Shown here: piece after piece, positions 9,434-17,792 of the stretch
How the letters are laid out: every line of letters begins with the position of its first letter
How positions within the stretch are numbered: position 1 is the stretch's first letter
Assembly (NCBI GenBank): GCA_037189845.1
Contig: JBBCIS010000003.1
Location: forward strand, 62,001 to 126,000
Reading direction: 5' to 3'
Length of the DNA: 64,000 nt
DNA from: JAMLHH01 sp037189845
Lineage (GTDB): Bacteria; Bacteroidota; Bacteroidia; Chitinophagales; JADIYW01
Made by a program: the position numbers and the translations under genes
The notes under the pieces: model-generated
What the model saw: only the letters and a program-made list of their open reading frames with translations
Database searches by the model: none
What the model was told of the DNA's origin: nothing

Positions 9434-10327
9434 TTATTTTTTCCAATCGTTAGGGAATTCTTTTACATATTGCTCTTCAGTGAGGATGCGTTTTGTTGCT
9501 ATTCTATGCTCTATCTTACTGGCATAGTGCTGTAGGCTTTTACTGGAATCATCCAACAAAAGAGCTTCGGATAGCTGCGTTTCTGCCAACTTTCTGTGTT
9601 TTTCATCATTTGTCGTGGCGTACAAACAGGCATTAGCTGATGCTACTGATAATAAGGCTGATGCGCTGCTATCTGTTTTATAGATTTCCTCAGCGTAATA
9701 CAGCATCGTTTGATATTCTTTATCATCAAATGCAACACTCAGCCGGGCATTATTCTTCAGATAAACAAGAAAATCATCCGGTTCCTGAATTTCATTCAAC
9801 ATTTCCAATGCTTTTTTTGAACTATCTACAGACAGAAAATACATTCCTCCGTAGTAATTATTCACAAATTTCAAATCTTTCGAATCCGGAATCTTAGCTA
9901 TTAGCTGCTCTGTTTCCCGGTATGCAGATTCAATATCTCCCAAGACATAATTCTCGACAACTTTATTCAGGATAAAATATCCTTCAAAATATTTCCAGTT
10001 AAATACTATTCCTCCCACAATTGAAAAGCCTATCAGAAATAAAAATGGACTGAGCCAGGCAGGAGATATTTTTCTTTCTATGGAATTGGTGCAATCATCA
10101 CAAATCGGTCTGCTTGCTTTCAGTGGTAAATCCAACTCTCCTGCATCATGCCCGCAAAAAGAACAAACAGTAGAATCAAATTCAAATACCGCATTATTCA
10201 TATCTACACTTTCCCCGGACATGACTTTTTTATCTACACAATCTGCGCAGATAAGCTCCCGGTTAATGGCAAGAATATCATTTTGCGGCTTATCTTCTCC
10301 ACATGAAAAACATTTTCTATACTGCAT
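9434..10327 (-). CDS. Membrane protein with twin zinc ribbons and a TPR-like tail
   Basis: A 297-residue protein of unknown function. The first ~85 residues hold two zinc-ribbon-like units, with CxxC pairs 'CFSCGE'...'CADC' and 'CSFCGH'...'CDDC'. One transmembrane helix follows at about 94-112 ('LSPFLFLIGFSIVGGIVF'), then a helical region of about 180 residues with TPR-like periodicity ('YAEEIYKTDSSASALLSVAS'). The topology suggests cytoplasmic ribbons and an exported TPR domain, or the reverse. It is the first gene of a two-gene operon with the membrane zincin immediately downstream. This pairing suggests a small membrane protease/adaptor unit, but I know of no characterised homologue. Confidence 0.65.
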   Translation of the reverse strand: MQYRKCFSCGEDKPQNDILAINRELICADCVDKKVMSGESVDMNNAVFEFDSTVCSFCGHDAGELDLPLKASRPICDDCTNSIERKISPAWLSPFLFLIGFSIVGGIVFNWKYFEGYFILNKVVENYVLGDIESAYRETEQLIAKIPDSKDLKFVNNYYGGMYFLSVDSSKKALEMLNEIQEPDDFLVYLKNNARLSVAFDDKEYQTMLYYAEEIYKTDSSASALLSVASANACLYATTNDEKHRKLAETQLSEALLLDDSSKSLQHYASKIEHRIATKRILTEEQYVKEFPNDWKK

Positions 10328-10517
10328 AAGATTTATTAATAAAACCTGAAAATATATAATATACTTTGATTATTTCTGTACCTATATTGAAATCTATAAA
10401 ATTATTTTCCTATTTGTATATAAATCAGGTCGTAACATATTTCTTATATCCCAAAGTGAAACCCTGCAAAATCTCTGAAATATATTCAAATGATTATTAT
10501 TCCTTACCAGCTAACCC

Positions 10518-11888
10518 TTATATTCCCCAGATCTTTCCTGAAGACAAAATTTCTTTCCCATTAATTATCTGGTACAGATAGACACCTTTTATCAGAGGTT
10601 GTAATTGTATTTTCTGCACCGCAGTCCCTACCGGAATCAGTAATTTTTGACTCTGTATTAATCTACCACTCATGCTATAAATATTCAAAATAGCTTCCTG
10701 ATTATTTTCAAAATTGGAGTGAATATAAGCTGTGTAATCATCGTGAAAGAGATTTGGTGTCAATTCTATTTTCTGCTTTTCCGGAATCAGCATCTCTCCG
10801 CAAATATCTTCAAACATTATCCGGCTGCATTCTGCTGCGCCTTTGATGTTATCCTGTTGATTTGCAATCTCAAACTTTGTATCACACGTCCCGCACATTA
10901 CTGACTGCATGAACCCAATAGATTTTTTAAACACATCTTCTAAAGCCCACGGGATTATACGCTGCCCATCCCCCACTGCTGCCAGATCATGGCCAAATCC
11001 GCAATACACATAATTCTGGTGACAAACATGATGTGCTTCTAATGATTTTGTCAGGATGCCCGACCCATAATAGTAGCCCATATTTCTGCAACCTGCCAGA
11101 AATTGTTTGTCATAAGGGACCGCATTATCACATGTACCATGAAAAAAGGCTATCGGTGTATTATAGTCAGGAGAAATATCAGGAGTAAGATTTGCCCCGG
11201 CAAAACTTAAAATCCCGGCTACCTGCGTGCTGTAATTTCTATTACTCTCAAAAACTTCCAGTGCGCCTAATCTTTGAGACCTGTTATCATCTGAAGATAT
11301 CCATTCATCTTGCAGTCTTGAGGAAACTAAGGTAGCTCCGGAACTGATCCCGAAAATAAAGATCCTGCTGGTATCGAATCCTATCGTATTAGCCTGACTT
11401 TTAAAGTATTGAATAAGTGATCTCTCGTCCTGCATCACTCTGTACTGTGCATCCAGATAATCTTTTCTGGTTCCGGCCCCACAAAGTACTGTACCTTCTG
11501 AATTCACCCAGCCTTTTCTATAATCTGCACTCACGGTCACATATCCTCTTTGTGCAAAATACTGTGCAAACAGCTGCATAATTCCTGTATTTCTACTACC
11601 CGATTTGAATCCTCCCCCGTGATATAAAACCAGCAATGGTCTTTGTCGTTTCTGATTCTGATTCCAGTTCAGATTTCCCTGATAAATATCTGCCTGCAAT
11701 TTTATTTCAGCTCCGGTATAATCCTGTGTGGTCTTATACGATTGTGTGGTCATGGAAACATTTTGTGTCATCACCTGAGTACCGAAATTGCCATTCAAAG
11801 CACTGCAACCATTGACTTGCGCATGGAGCCTTGCTCCAATCAACAGAAAAACAACAATTGTACAGATCCTAAAAACTTTCTGCAACAT
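10518..11888 (-). CDS. T9SS-exported alpha/beta-hydrolase (esterase-like)
   Basis: A 456-residue secreted hydrolase with a signal peptide ending '...ARLHAQ'. The oxyanion motif HGGG is at residues 90-93, the nucleophile S182 in 'FGISSGA', and the probable acid and base are D254 ('HGTCDNAVPYD') and H300 ('CGFGHDL'). These match carboxylesterase or polyester-depolymerase-like hydrolases. The C-terminal ~80 residues ('LNIYSMSGRLIQSQKL'...'GVYLYQIINGKEI') form a T9SS sorting domain, so the enzyme should be displayed on or released from the cell surface. It is monocistronic. The substrate could be an acylated polysaccharide or another ester and is not visible from the sequence. Confidence 0.85.
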   Translation of the reverse strand: MLQKVFRICTIVVFLLIGARLHAQVNGCSALNGNFGTQVMTQNVSMTTQSYKTTQDYTGAEIKLQADIYQGNLNWNQNQKRQRPLLVLYHGGGFKSGSRNTGIMQLFAQYFAQRGYVTVSADYRKGWVNSEGTVLCGAGTRKDYLDAQYRVMQDERSLIQYFKSQANTIGFDTSRIFIFGISSGATLVSSRLQDEWISSDDNRSQRLGALEVFESNRNYSTQVAGILSFAGANLTPDISPDYNTPIAFFHGTCDNAVPYDKQFLAGCRNMGYYYGSGILTKSLEAHHVCHQNYVYCGFGHDLAAVGDGQRIIPWALEDVFKKSIGFMQSVMCGTCDTKFEIANQQDNIKGAAECSRIMFEDICGEMLIPEKQKIELTPNLFHDDYTAYIHSNFENNQEAILNIYSMSGRLIQSQKLLIPVGTAVQKIQLQPLIKGVYLYQIINGKEILSSGKIWGI

Positions 11889-11946
11889 TATCTCTTTGTT
11901 TAAAGTTAATCTCAGGAGTTCATGCCAGCCGTCCCAATATTTGACA

Positions 11947-12357
11947 CTAATCCTGACACTCCAGGCAAATCCCCTGTATCAATAAATTTGCAGAGTGAAT
12001 AGTATATTCATTCAATCCCGGAATATTCGGGATTGCTATATCATGAAAGCATTGCACTTTGGAACATTTCTCACATTTGAAATGAACATGATTATCAAAA
12101 TGCTGATGCTCGTTGCAATCCGTTTTACACAAAGCAAATCTTGCAATATTTGAATCATCCGGCACTTTATGCAACAGGCCTTTCTCCAGAAAACTGTTCA
12201 AGGTACGATAAATCGTCACTCTGTCAAATTCGTCTTCAAACCGGCTCTCAATATCAGCATGCGATAAAGCAGTCTTACTCTGGGCAAAGCAATCCAATAT
12301 CGTCGTCCTCACCTTAGTGGTGCGTAATGAATGATTTTTGAGCAAATTTTCTACCAC
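11947..12357 (-). CDS. Fur-family metalloregulator (Zur-like)
   Basis: A 136-residue Fur-superfamily repressor. The N-terminal winged helix includes 'FDRVTIYRTLNSFLEKGLLHKV', the recognition-helix signature. The dimerisation half carries metal ligands in 'HQHFDNHVHFKCEKCSKVQC', with a second CxxC pair at the C-terminus ('GICLECQD') forming a structural zinc site. The start appears to be GTG at 12355-12357; there is no in-frame ATG upstream before the palindrome. It is divergent from the MerC-domain gene, with a perfect palindrome between them. That context and the Cys4 site favour a zinc-sensing (Zur) role over iron, but Fur subfamilies cannot be told apart reliably by eye. Confidence 0.88.
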   Translation of the reverse strand: MVENLLKNHSLRTTKVRTTILDCFAQSKTALSHADIESRFEDEFDRVTIYRTLNSFLEKGLLHKVPDDSNIARFALCKTDCNEHQHFDNHVHFKCEKCSKVQCFHDIAIPNIPGLNEYTIHSANLLIQGICLECQD

Positions 12358-12379
12358 AACTAAATTATTTAATCTTATT

Positions 12380-12411
12380 ATTGCAACAGTGTTGCAAATT
12401 TAATAACTTTA
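12380..12411 (+). promoter_or_regulatory. Fur/Zur operator overlapping the merC promoter
   Basis: TTGCAACAGTGTTGCAA at 12381-12397 is a perfect 8+1+8 palindrome in the 72-bp divergent region between the Fur-family gene and the MerC gene. A candidate Bacteroidota promoter for MerC fits exactly over it: -33 element ATTG at 12380-12383, a 20-bp spacer, and a -7 element TAACTTTA at 12404-12411 (7 of 8 against TAnnTTTG). Bound repressor would cover the -33 box, which suits metal-responsive repression of MerC and autoregulation of the regulator. The palindrome is seen directly; the regulator assignment is inferred. Confidence 0.7.
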
Positions 12412-12429
12412 CGCCCCAATCACAAGTAA

Positions 12430-12816
12430 ATGAGCGAACCAGCTAAAATTCATTCTCACAATATAGGAAAGATCAGCACAGCTTTGTCTGTTTTATGTGC
12501 GATTCATTGTATTGCGACTCCGATTTTAGCACTCTTTCTACCTTTTCTGGATACTCACAGCTCCGACTGGATAGAATTGGCCTTAATCTTTTTTATCCTC
12601 ATCCTTGGAGGCTCCTCTATTTATCATGGATATAAAAGCCATCATGGAAAAACACTTCCTGCTGTTCTTTTTGCCATCGGTTTATTTTTGCTGGTTATCG
12701 GATATCTGATTCATAGCTTGGAAAATCAAACCTTGCATACAGCAGTAATGATTATCGGAAGTTTGTTCAGTGCAGGCGGTCAGATTTACAATCTAAAGCT
12801 CAGCCACTATCATTAG
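12430..12816 (+). CDS. MerC-domain membrane protein
   Basis: A 128-residue protein with four hydrophobic segments. Near the first is 'ALSVLCAIHCIATPILA', the paired-cysteine signature of MerC-type mercury transport proteins, and there are His residues at both ends ('KIHSHNIGK' and 'LSHYH'). Classical MerC moves Hg(II) across the inner membrane, but no mer regulator or mercuric reductase is present here. The gene is instead divergent from a Fur/Zur-type regulator with an operator between them, which points to import or handling of a nutrient metal such as zinc. The family is secure; the metal is inferred. Confidence 0.82.
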   Translation: MSEPAKIHSHNIGKISTALSVLCAIHCIATPILALFLPFLDTHSSDWIELALIFFILILGGSSIYHGYKSHHGKTLPAVLFAIGLFLLVIGYLIHSLENQTLHTAVMIIGSLFSAGGQIYNLKLSHYH

Positions 12817-13245
12817 CGTTTTACGTTTAAAGTTCAAGGTTTGCTAACGCACGATATGCAATGGACTAAGCCAAATCCGGCGCAAGCCAACTTTAAATCT
12901 TAAACAATTCGGCTAAATTCTAAAAATGACCACAAAAATATTATACTGTAGAGTATAACAAGCTTTCAATTAATGAGATGACCTCGAAGAGGTCAAATGT
13001 TTATAGGAAAAAGATTAGTTAGTGATGTGACTCCGAAGGAGTCATATCTCATGTGATATTTTCTTTTCTATAAACATTGAATCCCTTCGGGATTGAATAG
13101 GAAAAATAATCTCATATAGAGCAGCAAAACCGGAAGTTTTTCTTCAACAATCATACGAACTATTAAATTGTTGATTATCAGCGATAATTTCAAATTCTAA
13201 TGTGCTGTTATTATTAGAATTTAGTGAACTATTCAAACTTTAAAC
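12817..13245. other. 429-bp gap with a cluster of small hairpins
   Basis: No gene was recognised. The left part (12820-12905) has GTTTAAAGTT-like tracts. The middle (12979-13094) is a nested set of hairpins listed separately. The right part (13110-13245) is plain AT-rich sequence with nothing recognisable. It separates the 3' end of the MerC gene from the 3' end of the MbnH-like gene, so it is a convergent intergenic region. Confidence 0.5.
12979..13094. repeat. Composite hairpin element
   Basis: Three short hairpins with 3-nt loops lie within 116 bp: TGACCTC-GAA-GAGGTCA at 12979-12995, TGACTCC-GAA-GGAGTCA at 13028-13044 and AATCCC-TTC-GGGATT at 13080-13094, the last in the opposite orientation. 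The middle one is enclosed by a longer inverted repeat: AATGTTTATAG (12996-13006) pairs perfectly with CTATAAACATT (13068-13078), and AAAA (13008-13011) with TTTT (13064-13067). The layout looks like a small non-autonomous or REP-like repeat. Whether it is multicopy in the genome cannot be seen here. Confidence 0.65.
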
Positions 13246-14349
13246 TCATAAGGGAGCAGGTGCTCTGAAACGAGGATTTGTCAGATAAGAATTGTCTGTA
13301 AGGGTTTTCAAAAACTCAATTAAATCATCTTTTTCTTCCTGAGTCAACCCCAGGCCCCAGCGACCGAACTGCAGAATTCTTCTATTGGCCTCTGCGATCA
13401 TGATTGGTTCCAAAGATGGTGACATTTTAGGTCCTTCATTGTAAAAATTCACTACTTCTTCTAAAGTATTAAATCTTCCGTCGTGCATGTACGGTGCTGT
13501 CATAGTGACATTTCTCAGGGAAGGAATTTTGAACTTACCGTTATCAGAAGATGTTCCGGTAAAGCCCCCCAATCCTTTATCAGCAAATCCATCTTCATTA
13601 TCTACCAGATCCAGCCCGTTATTCATAAATGTAACAGATGGATGAACAAATTTCTCCGGTGTAGTATGACAATGGAAGCAATCGGCTTTTTCCGAGTTGA
13701 ACAGTGCCAGGCCTCTCAGTGCTGCTTCACCCAACTGTTTTTCACCTCTCACATACTTGTCGTAGTCTGACTCATATACGACCAGAGATTTTACATATTG
13801 CTCCAATGCTTTCGCTATTAGTTGTGATGATACCACTTCTGAATTGAATGCTTTTTTAAACTTCTCTACATAAGCCGGAACAGATTGAATTCTGGCAACA
13901 GCGTCTGACCATTCCAAATGTAATTCTATCGGATCCGGAACAGGAATTAATGCCTGATCTCTTAATGTAGCAGCTCTTCCATCCCAGAAAAACTGTTTGC
14001 TCCAGGCGAGATTCAACAAAGACATGGATTGTCTCGTACCTCTGATTCCATCTACCCCAATACTAAACCTCTCAGGATCACTAAAGCCATGTTCCGGTTG
14101 GTGACAGCTGGAACAGGACATTGTGAAGTTTTGAGATAATCTGGTATCAAAAAATAAGTGATGTCCCAAATCCACACCTTCTTCTGTCACAGGATTAGCA
14201 GAATCATCAATAAATGCTCTGAAATTGGATATTTCCGGAAAATCGTAAGGTGTCGTAGTAAATGGCTGTTCCGTATCATCCGGCACATCCTTTTTACAGG
14301 CGGCAAAAAGTGGTAGAAAAATCAAAAGGCTATATCTGAAAATCTTCAT
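13246..14349 (-). CDS. Diheme cytochrome c peroxidase-family lipoprotein, MbnH-like
   Basis: A 367-residue member of the bacterial CcP/MauG superfamily. A lipoprotein signal with C18 ('FAACKK') anchors it to a membrane. Two c-type haem motifs are present: C79-S-S-C82-H83 and C224-F-H-C227-H228. Other family signatures are 'FFWDGRAATLRDQALIP' and 'APYMHDGRFNTLEEVV'. It directly follows, with a TAATG stop/start overlap, a gene for an MbnP-like protein. In methanotrophs, MbnH oxidises a tryptophan of MbnP to kynurenine, which makes a copper site. The linkage here suggests the same enzyme/substrate pair rather than a peroxide-detoxifying peroxidase. Superfamily is certain; the MbnH role rests on context. 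Confidence 0.85.
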   Translation of the reverse strand: MKIFRYSLLIFLPLFAACKKDVPDDTEQPFTTTPYDFPEISNFRAFIDDSANPVTEEGVDLGHHLFFDTRLSQNFTMSCSSCHQPEHGFSDPERFSIGVDGIRGTRQSMSLLNLAWSKQFFWDGRAATLRDQALIPVPDPIELHLEWSDAVARIQSVPAYVEKFKKAFNSEVVSSQLIAKALEQYVKSLVVYESDYDKYVRGEKQLGEAALRGLALFNSEKADCFHCHTTPEKFVHPSVTFMNNGLDLVDNEDGFADKGLGGFTGTSSDNGKFKIPSLRNVTMTAPYMHDGRFNTLEEVVNFYNEGPKMSPSLEPIMIAEANRRILQFGRWGLGLTQEEKDDLIEFLKTLTDNSYLTNPRFRAPAPL

Positions 14350-15086
14350 TATCTGAAACTTTGGCTGATATTATCCATCATTTTTAAACCATTTTCCTTT
14401 TCATCCTGTATGCTGTGAAAGCTAAAAAAAGTTGTCCAGTCTATATCTTTAAATACTTTTTCCAGATCAAAATAAATATTCAAAGCACTTACTTTACTAT
14501 CAGTAAGCGTTATTTCAAATGGCAGCTCTACTGTCCGCAAATATTCATCTCCACCCAGATGATAGCTCATCACGTGTGTAAAATTTCCTTTCACCGGATA
14601 ATCTGCTTTCCCATCCAAAACAAAAAATCTGTACTTCATCATATCCCAGTACATGTCCTGATCTCTGCTCAACGGATGTGATGCTGTAAACTGATTAGGA
14701 TTCAGATCATTGATTTCCGGCGTCAGACCGACGTTGAATGCGATAGATTTATATTTTCCGGGGGGAACTATGAGAGAAAGTTTTCCGCTATTACCTAACT
14801 GATACAAAAAAACATTTTCATCATACGCTTTAAAAGCTGCTTTTTCTTCCTGATTTTTTTCATTGATGAATGTAATACCGGAGATATAAAATTTCAAATC
14901 TGCCAGATTCAATTGGACCGTATCATTGAAATTCAGCGCTGTATTTTTTACGATTTCCGTACCATTCAAAAGTGTATGAATTCTGACCTCAATATTCTCA
15001 GAATATTCTATCGGATCAAAAGTTTCCTTTTTGCATCCGGTAATCAAAGCTGTCAAGCAGAATATGACAAGATATCTTCTGAACAT
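14349..15086 (-). CDS. MbnP-like copper-binding lipoprotein
   Basis: A 245-residue lipoprotein (C18 in 'LITGCKK'). It carries MbnP-domain features: 'LNLADLKFYISGITFINE' early, 'PPGKYKSIAFNVGL' in the middle, and the Trp/aromatic block 'DMYWDMMKYRFFVLDGK' followed by 'SYHLGG'. In methanobactin loci MbnP binds copper through a kynurenine formed by the diheme enzyme MbnH. Here W (in DMYWDMM) is a candidate for that modification. It is the first gene of a two-gene operon: its stop overlaps the start of the MbnH-like gene by one base. No methanobactin precursor or synthesis gene is present, so the pair works outside methanobactin uptake, presumably in copper handling. Confidence 0.8.
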   Translation of the reverse strand: MFRRYLVIFCLTALITGCKKETFDPIEYSENIEVRIHTLLNGTEIVKNTALNFNDTVQLNLADLKFYISGITFINEKNQEEKAAFKAYDENVFLYQLGNSGKLSLIVPPGKYKSIAFNVGLTPEINDLNPNQFTASHPLSRDQDMYWDMMKYRFFVLDGKADYPVKGNFTHVMSYHLGGDEYLRTVELPFEITLTDSKVSALNIYFDLEKVFKDIDWTTFFSFHSIQDEKENGLKMMDNISQSFR

Positions 15087-15153
15087 TTTTTGCCCTTTCC
15101 ATGAAGATACGAAAGACGATTTCCTCTAACAATTTAAAAATGCTTAAAATAAA

Positions 15154-15178
15154 AATCCCGACTTCTGTAGCCGGGATT
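15154..15178 (-). terminator. Intrinsic terminator downstream of gyrB
   Basis: AATCCCG (15154-15160) and CGGGATT (15172-15178) form a 7-bp stem with an 11-nt loop. Read on the minus strand it is followed by TTTTATTTT. It lies about 125 bp past the gyrB stop codon, with a GTTTAAAGTTT-rich spacer between. Confidence 0.7.
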
Positions 15179-15302
15179 ATATGTTTAAAGTTTAAGGTTT
15201 TTTGTTTAAAGTTTGCTACGCAAATCTTCTTTCCTCTTGAAAACCAACACTCATCTGCATTAGCAGTCTTGTGTCTTTGGTCTATTATCTTCTGTCTAAA
15301 TA

Positions 15303-17282
15303 CTAAGCATCAATCTTAGCGTATTTAGCATTTCGTTCAATAAACTCTCTTCTTGGTGGAACTTCATCACCCATCAGCATGGAGAAAGTAGCATCTGCTT
15401 CAGCTGCATTTTCTATTGTCACCTGGCGAAGTGTTCTCAATTCCGGATTCAATGTAGTTTCCCAAAGCTGTTCTGCGTTCATCTCTCCCAAACCTTTGTA
15501 TCGCTGAACGTTTACCGAATCTTCTTTTCCTGCACCGGCAATTTCTTTAATGGCGGCAATTCTTTGTTCTTCATTCCACGCATAGGTTTGCTTCTGACCT
15601 TTTTTCACTAAATAAAGAGGTGGTGTAGCGATATAGATATATCCATTCTCTACCATTTCTCTCATATATCTGAAGAAGAATGTCAGAATAAGGGTAGTAA
15701 TGTGGCTACCATCGATATCGGCATCACACATGATGACTACTTTGTGATATCTCAATCCGTCGAGGTTTAAAGCTTTATCATCACCTATTTTCCCTCTGGA
15801 AATACCCAATGCAGTGAAGATATTTTTGATCTCTTCGTTGTCGTAGATTTTGTATTCCATTGCTTTCTCTACGTTGAGGATTTTACCTCTCAACGGCAGG
15901 ATAGCCTGCGTTCTGCGGTCACGACCTTGCTTAGCCGTACCACCCGCAGAGTCCCCTTCCACCAGGAATAGCTCACTCAAAGCAGGGTCTTTTTCAGAAC
16001 AGTCAGCCAATTTTCCCGGAAGTGCTGAGCTGACAAGTACATTTTTGCGTTGTACCATCTCTCTGGCTTTCCTTGCAGCATGACGTGCAGTAGCTGCCAT
16101 GATTACCTTATTGATGATAGACCTCGCTTCTTTCGGATGCTCTTCAAGGAAATACTCCAGCTGCTCACCTACAATAGATTCAGTAATCCCCTGTACCTCA
16201 CCGTTACCCAGCTTGGTTTTGGTCTGGCCTTCAAATTGCGGTTCAGGAACTTTCACAGAGATAATTGCCGTGATCCCTTCACGGAAGTCGTCTCCGCTGA
16301 TTTCCATTTTTACCTTTTCAAAAAGACCGTTTTTAGTCGCATAGTTTTTGAAAACTCTGGTCAATGCTCTTCTGAAACCGGAAACGTGCGTACCACCCTC
16401 TATCGTGTTGATATTGTTCACATACGAGTGAAGATTTTCGTTGTATTCCCCGTCGTTATATTGGAAAGCAACCTCCACAGATACATAATCTTTCAAACCT
16501 TCGATAAATGCCGGTTCAGGCAGTAAAGGTGTACGTGTACGGTCGATGTATTTGACGAAATCTTTGATACCGCCTTCTGAGAAGAAAGTTTCAGACTTAA
16601 TGTTGCCATTCTCATCTTTTTGCCTTTCATCGCGAATGGTGATAGTGATACCTCTGTTCAGGAATGCCAGCTCTCTCATCCTTGCCATCAGTGTATCATA
16701 GTTGTACACTGTATGTGTAAAGATGCTTGCGTCCGGAGTAAACTTCACCGTAGTACCTCTTCTTTCAGTCGTACCGATTTCTTTTACCGGATATAATGGT
16801 GCTCCTATAGAGTACTCCTGGAAGTATTTCTTCCCTTCTCTTTCAACAGTTACTGCCAGGTGCGTGGAAAGTGCGTTCACACAGGATACACCCACCCCGT
16901 GAAGACCACCGGATACCTTGTAAGAGTTTTTATCAAATTTTCCACCTGCATGAAGTACTGTCAGTACAACCTCCAACGCAGAGCGACCTTCTTTTTTGTG
17001 AATTTCTACCGGAATACCACGACCATTGTCCTGAACAGTAATGCTATTGGTTTCATCAATAGTCACTACGATAGTATCACAATGTCCTGCAAGAGCCTCG
17101 TCAATAGAGTTATCTACTACCTCATAAACCAGATGGTGAAGACCTCTTACGCCTATATCGCCAATATACATGGCAGGACGTTTTCTTACTGCTTCTAATC
17201 CTTCGAGTACGGTAATATTATCGGCACCATACTGCGCATTGTTTTGTTCCAAAGGAGTAGCACTTTCTTCTAATTCAGACAT
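15303..17282 (-). CDS. gyrB: DNA gyrase subunit B
   Basis: The ATPase subunit of DNA gyrase, which introduces negative supercoils together with GyrA. The chosen ATG gives 659 residues, the usual length in Bacteroidota; the frame stays open upstream to 17369, but that extension is basic and unlike GyrB. The GHKL ATPase motifs 'VRKRPAMYIGD', 'EVVDNSIDEALAGHC' and 'GGLHGVGVSCVNALS' are intact. The TOPRIM region has 'LFLVEGDSAGGTAKQGRDR' and 'MCDADIDGSHI', including the acidic Mg-binding residues. The C-terminus ends in 'RREFIERNAKYAKIDA', as in GyrB rather than ParE. It stands alone, without gyrA or recF. Confidence 0.97.
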   Translation of the reverse strand: MSELEESATPLEQNNAQYGADNITVLEGLEAVRKRPAMYIGDIGVRGLHHLVYEVVDNSIDEALAGHCDTIVVTIDETNSITVQDNGRGIPVEIHKKEGRSALEVVLTVLHAGGKFDKNSYKVSGGLHGVGVSCVNALSTHLAVTVEREGKKYFQEYSIGAPLYPVKEIGTTERRGTTVKFTPDASIFTHTVYNYDTLMARMRELAFLNRGITITIRDERQKDENGNIKSETFFSEGGIKDFVKYIDRTRTPLLPEPAFIEGLKDYVSVEVAFQYNDGEYNENLHSYVNNINTIEGGTHVSGFRRALTRVFKNYATKNGLFEKVKMEISGDDFREGITAIISVKVPEPQFEGQTKTKLGNGEVQGITESIVGEQLEYFLEEHPKEARSIINKVIMAATARHAARKAREMVQRKNVLVSSALPGKLADCSEKDPALSELFLVEGDSAGGTAKQGRDRRTQAILPLRGKILNVEKAMEYKIYDNEEIKNIFTALGISRGKIGDDKALNLDGLRYHKVVIMCDADIDGSHITTLILTFFFRYMREMVENGYIYIATPPLYLVKKGQKQTYAWNEEQRIAAIKEIAGAGKEDSVNVQRYKGLGEMNAEQLWETTLNPELRTLRQVTIENAAEADATFSMLMGDEVPPRREFIERNAKYAKIDA

Positions 17283-17792
17283 AAATAGACTTAGATTAAA
17301 ATTTAACTTGCTAAAGATACGGAATTTGTACGGCTTAAAAGACGGGTAACGGTATCGTCTTATCCACAATTCAGGCAGTGTTATTCTATGAGTTTACAAC
17401 CACCATTTTTCCTTTTGTTTTGGGAGTGCCCCGAATTCCTCCCGAATGCATTCGGGAGGAATTCGAGTCGGGCTTTCGGCATGTAGTCCTCCGCTTCACT
17501 TCGGCCTATAGCCTCTATCCCTCACTCGTGCAGAGCCTCGATGCTGAGGGTAGAAGAATAGATTTTTTCACATTTTAAGGTATGGAGGACGTCATTTTCA
17601 ATTGATTTTGAAAAATCTAACAATGTCATTTTACATTTTATACAATCTGATTTTTCTAAATCTCATCAGATTCTTTTAATTTGAATTTCTACAGCTACTA
17701 TTCATCTGACATGCCCAAGGGAATGAAATAAGCATAAAAATCATCGCATAAGTCTGGCTAAATCATTATATTAGTACCAAACCCACTTTGAA
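17283..17792. other. 510-bp divergent intergenic region
   Basis: Upstream region shared by gyrB (leftward) and the giant T9SS gene (rightward). It contains the GC-rich repeat at 17421-17537. The remainder (17283-17420 and 17540-17792) is AT-rich with no recognised gene. Promoters for both neighbours must lie here, but I could not pick a convincing -33/-7 pair. Confidence 0.4.
17421..17537. repeat. Interspersed GC-rich repeat, copy 2, with a long perfect palindrome
   Basis: Second copy of the element at 1463-1570: TGGGAGTGCC opening, GTCGGGCTTTCGGC centre, CTATCCCTCACTCGTGCAG end. Between opening and centre lies a 34-bp perfect palindrome at 17432-17465 (CGAATTCCTCCCGAATG followed directly by its reverse complement). 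A second partial hairpin (AGTCCTCCGC...TTCGGCCTATAG) follows. Both copies lie between divergent genes. No terminator T-run and no reading frame are recognisable. Confidence 0.62.

Noticed and set aside
12430..12816. Mercury-resistance operon
   Set aside because: MerC is present but no merR, merA, merT or merP is seen. A Fur-family regulator is the neighbour instead.
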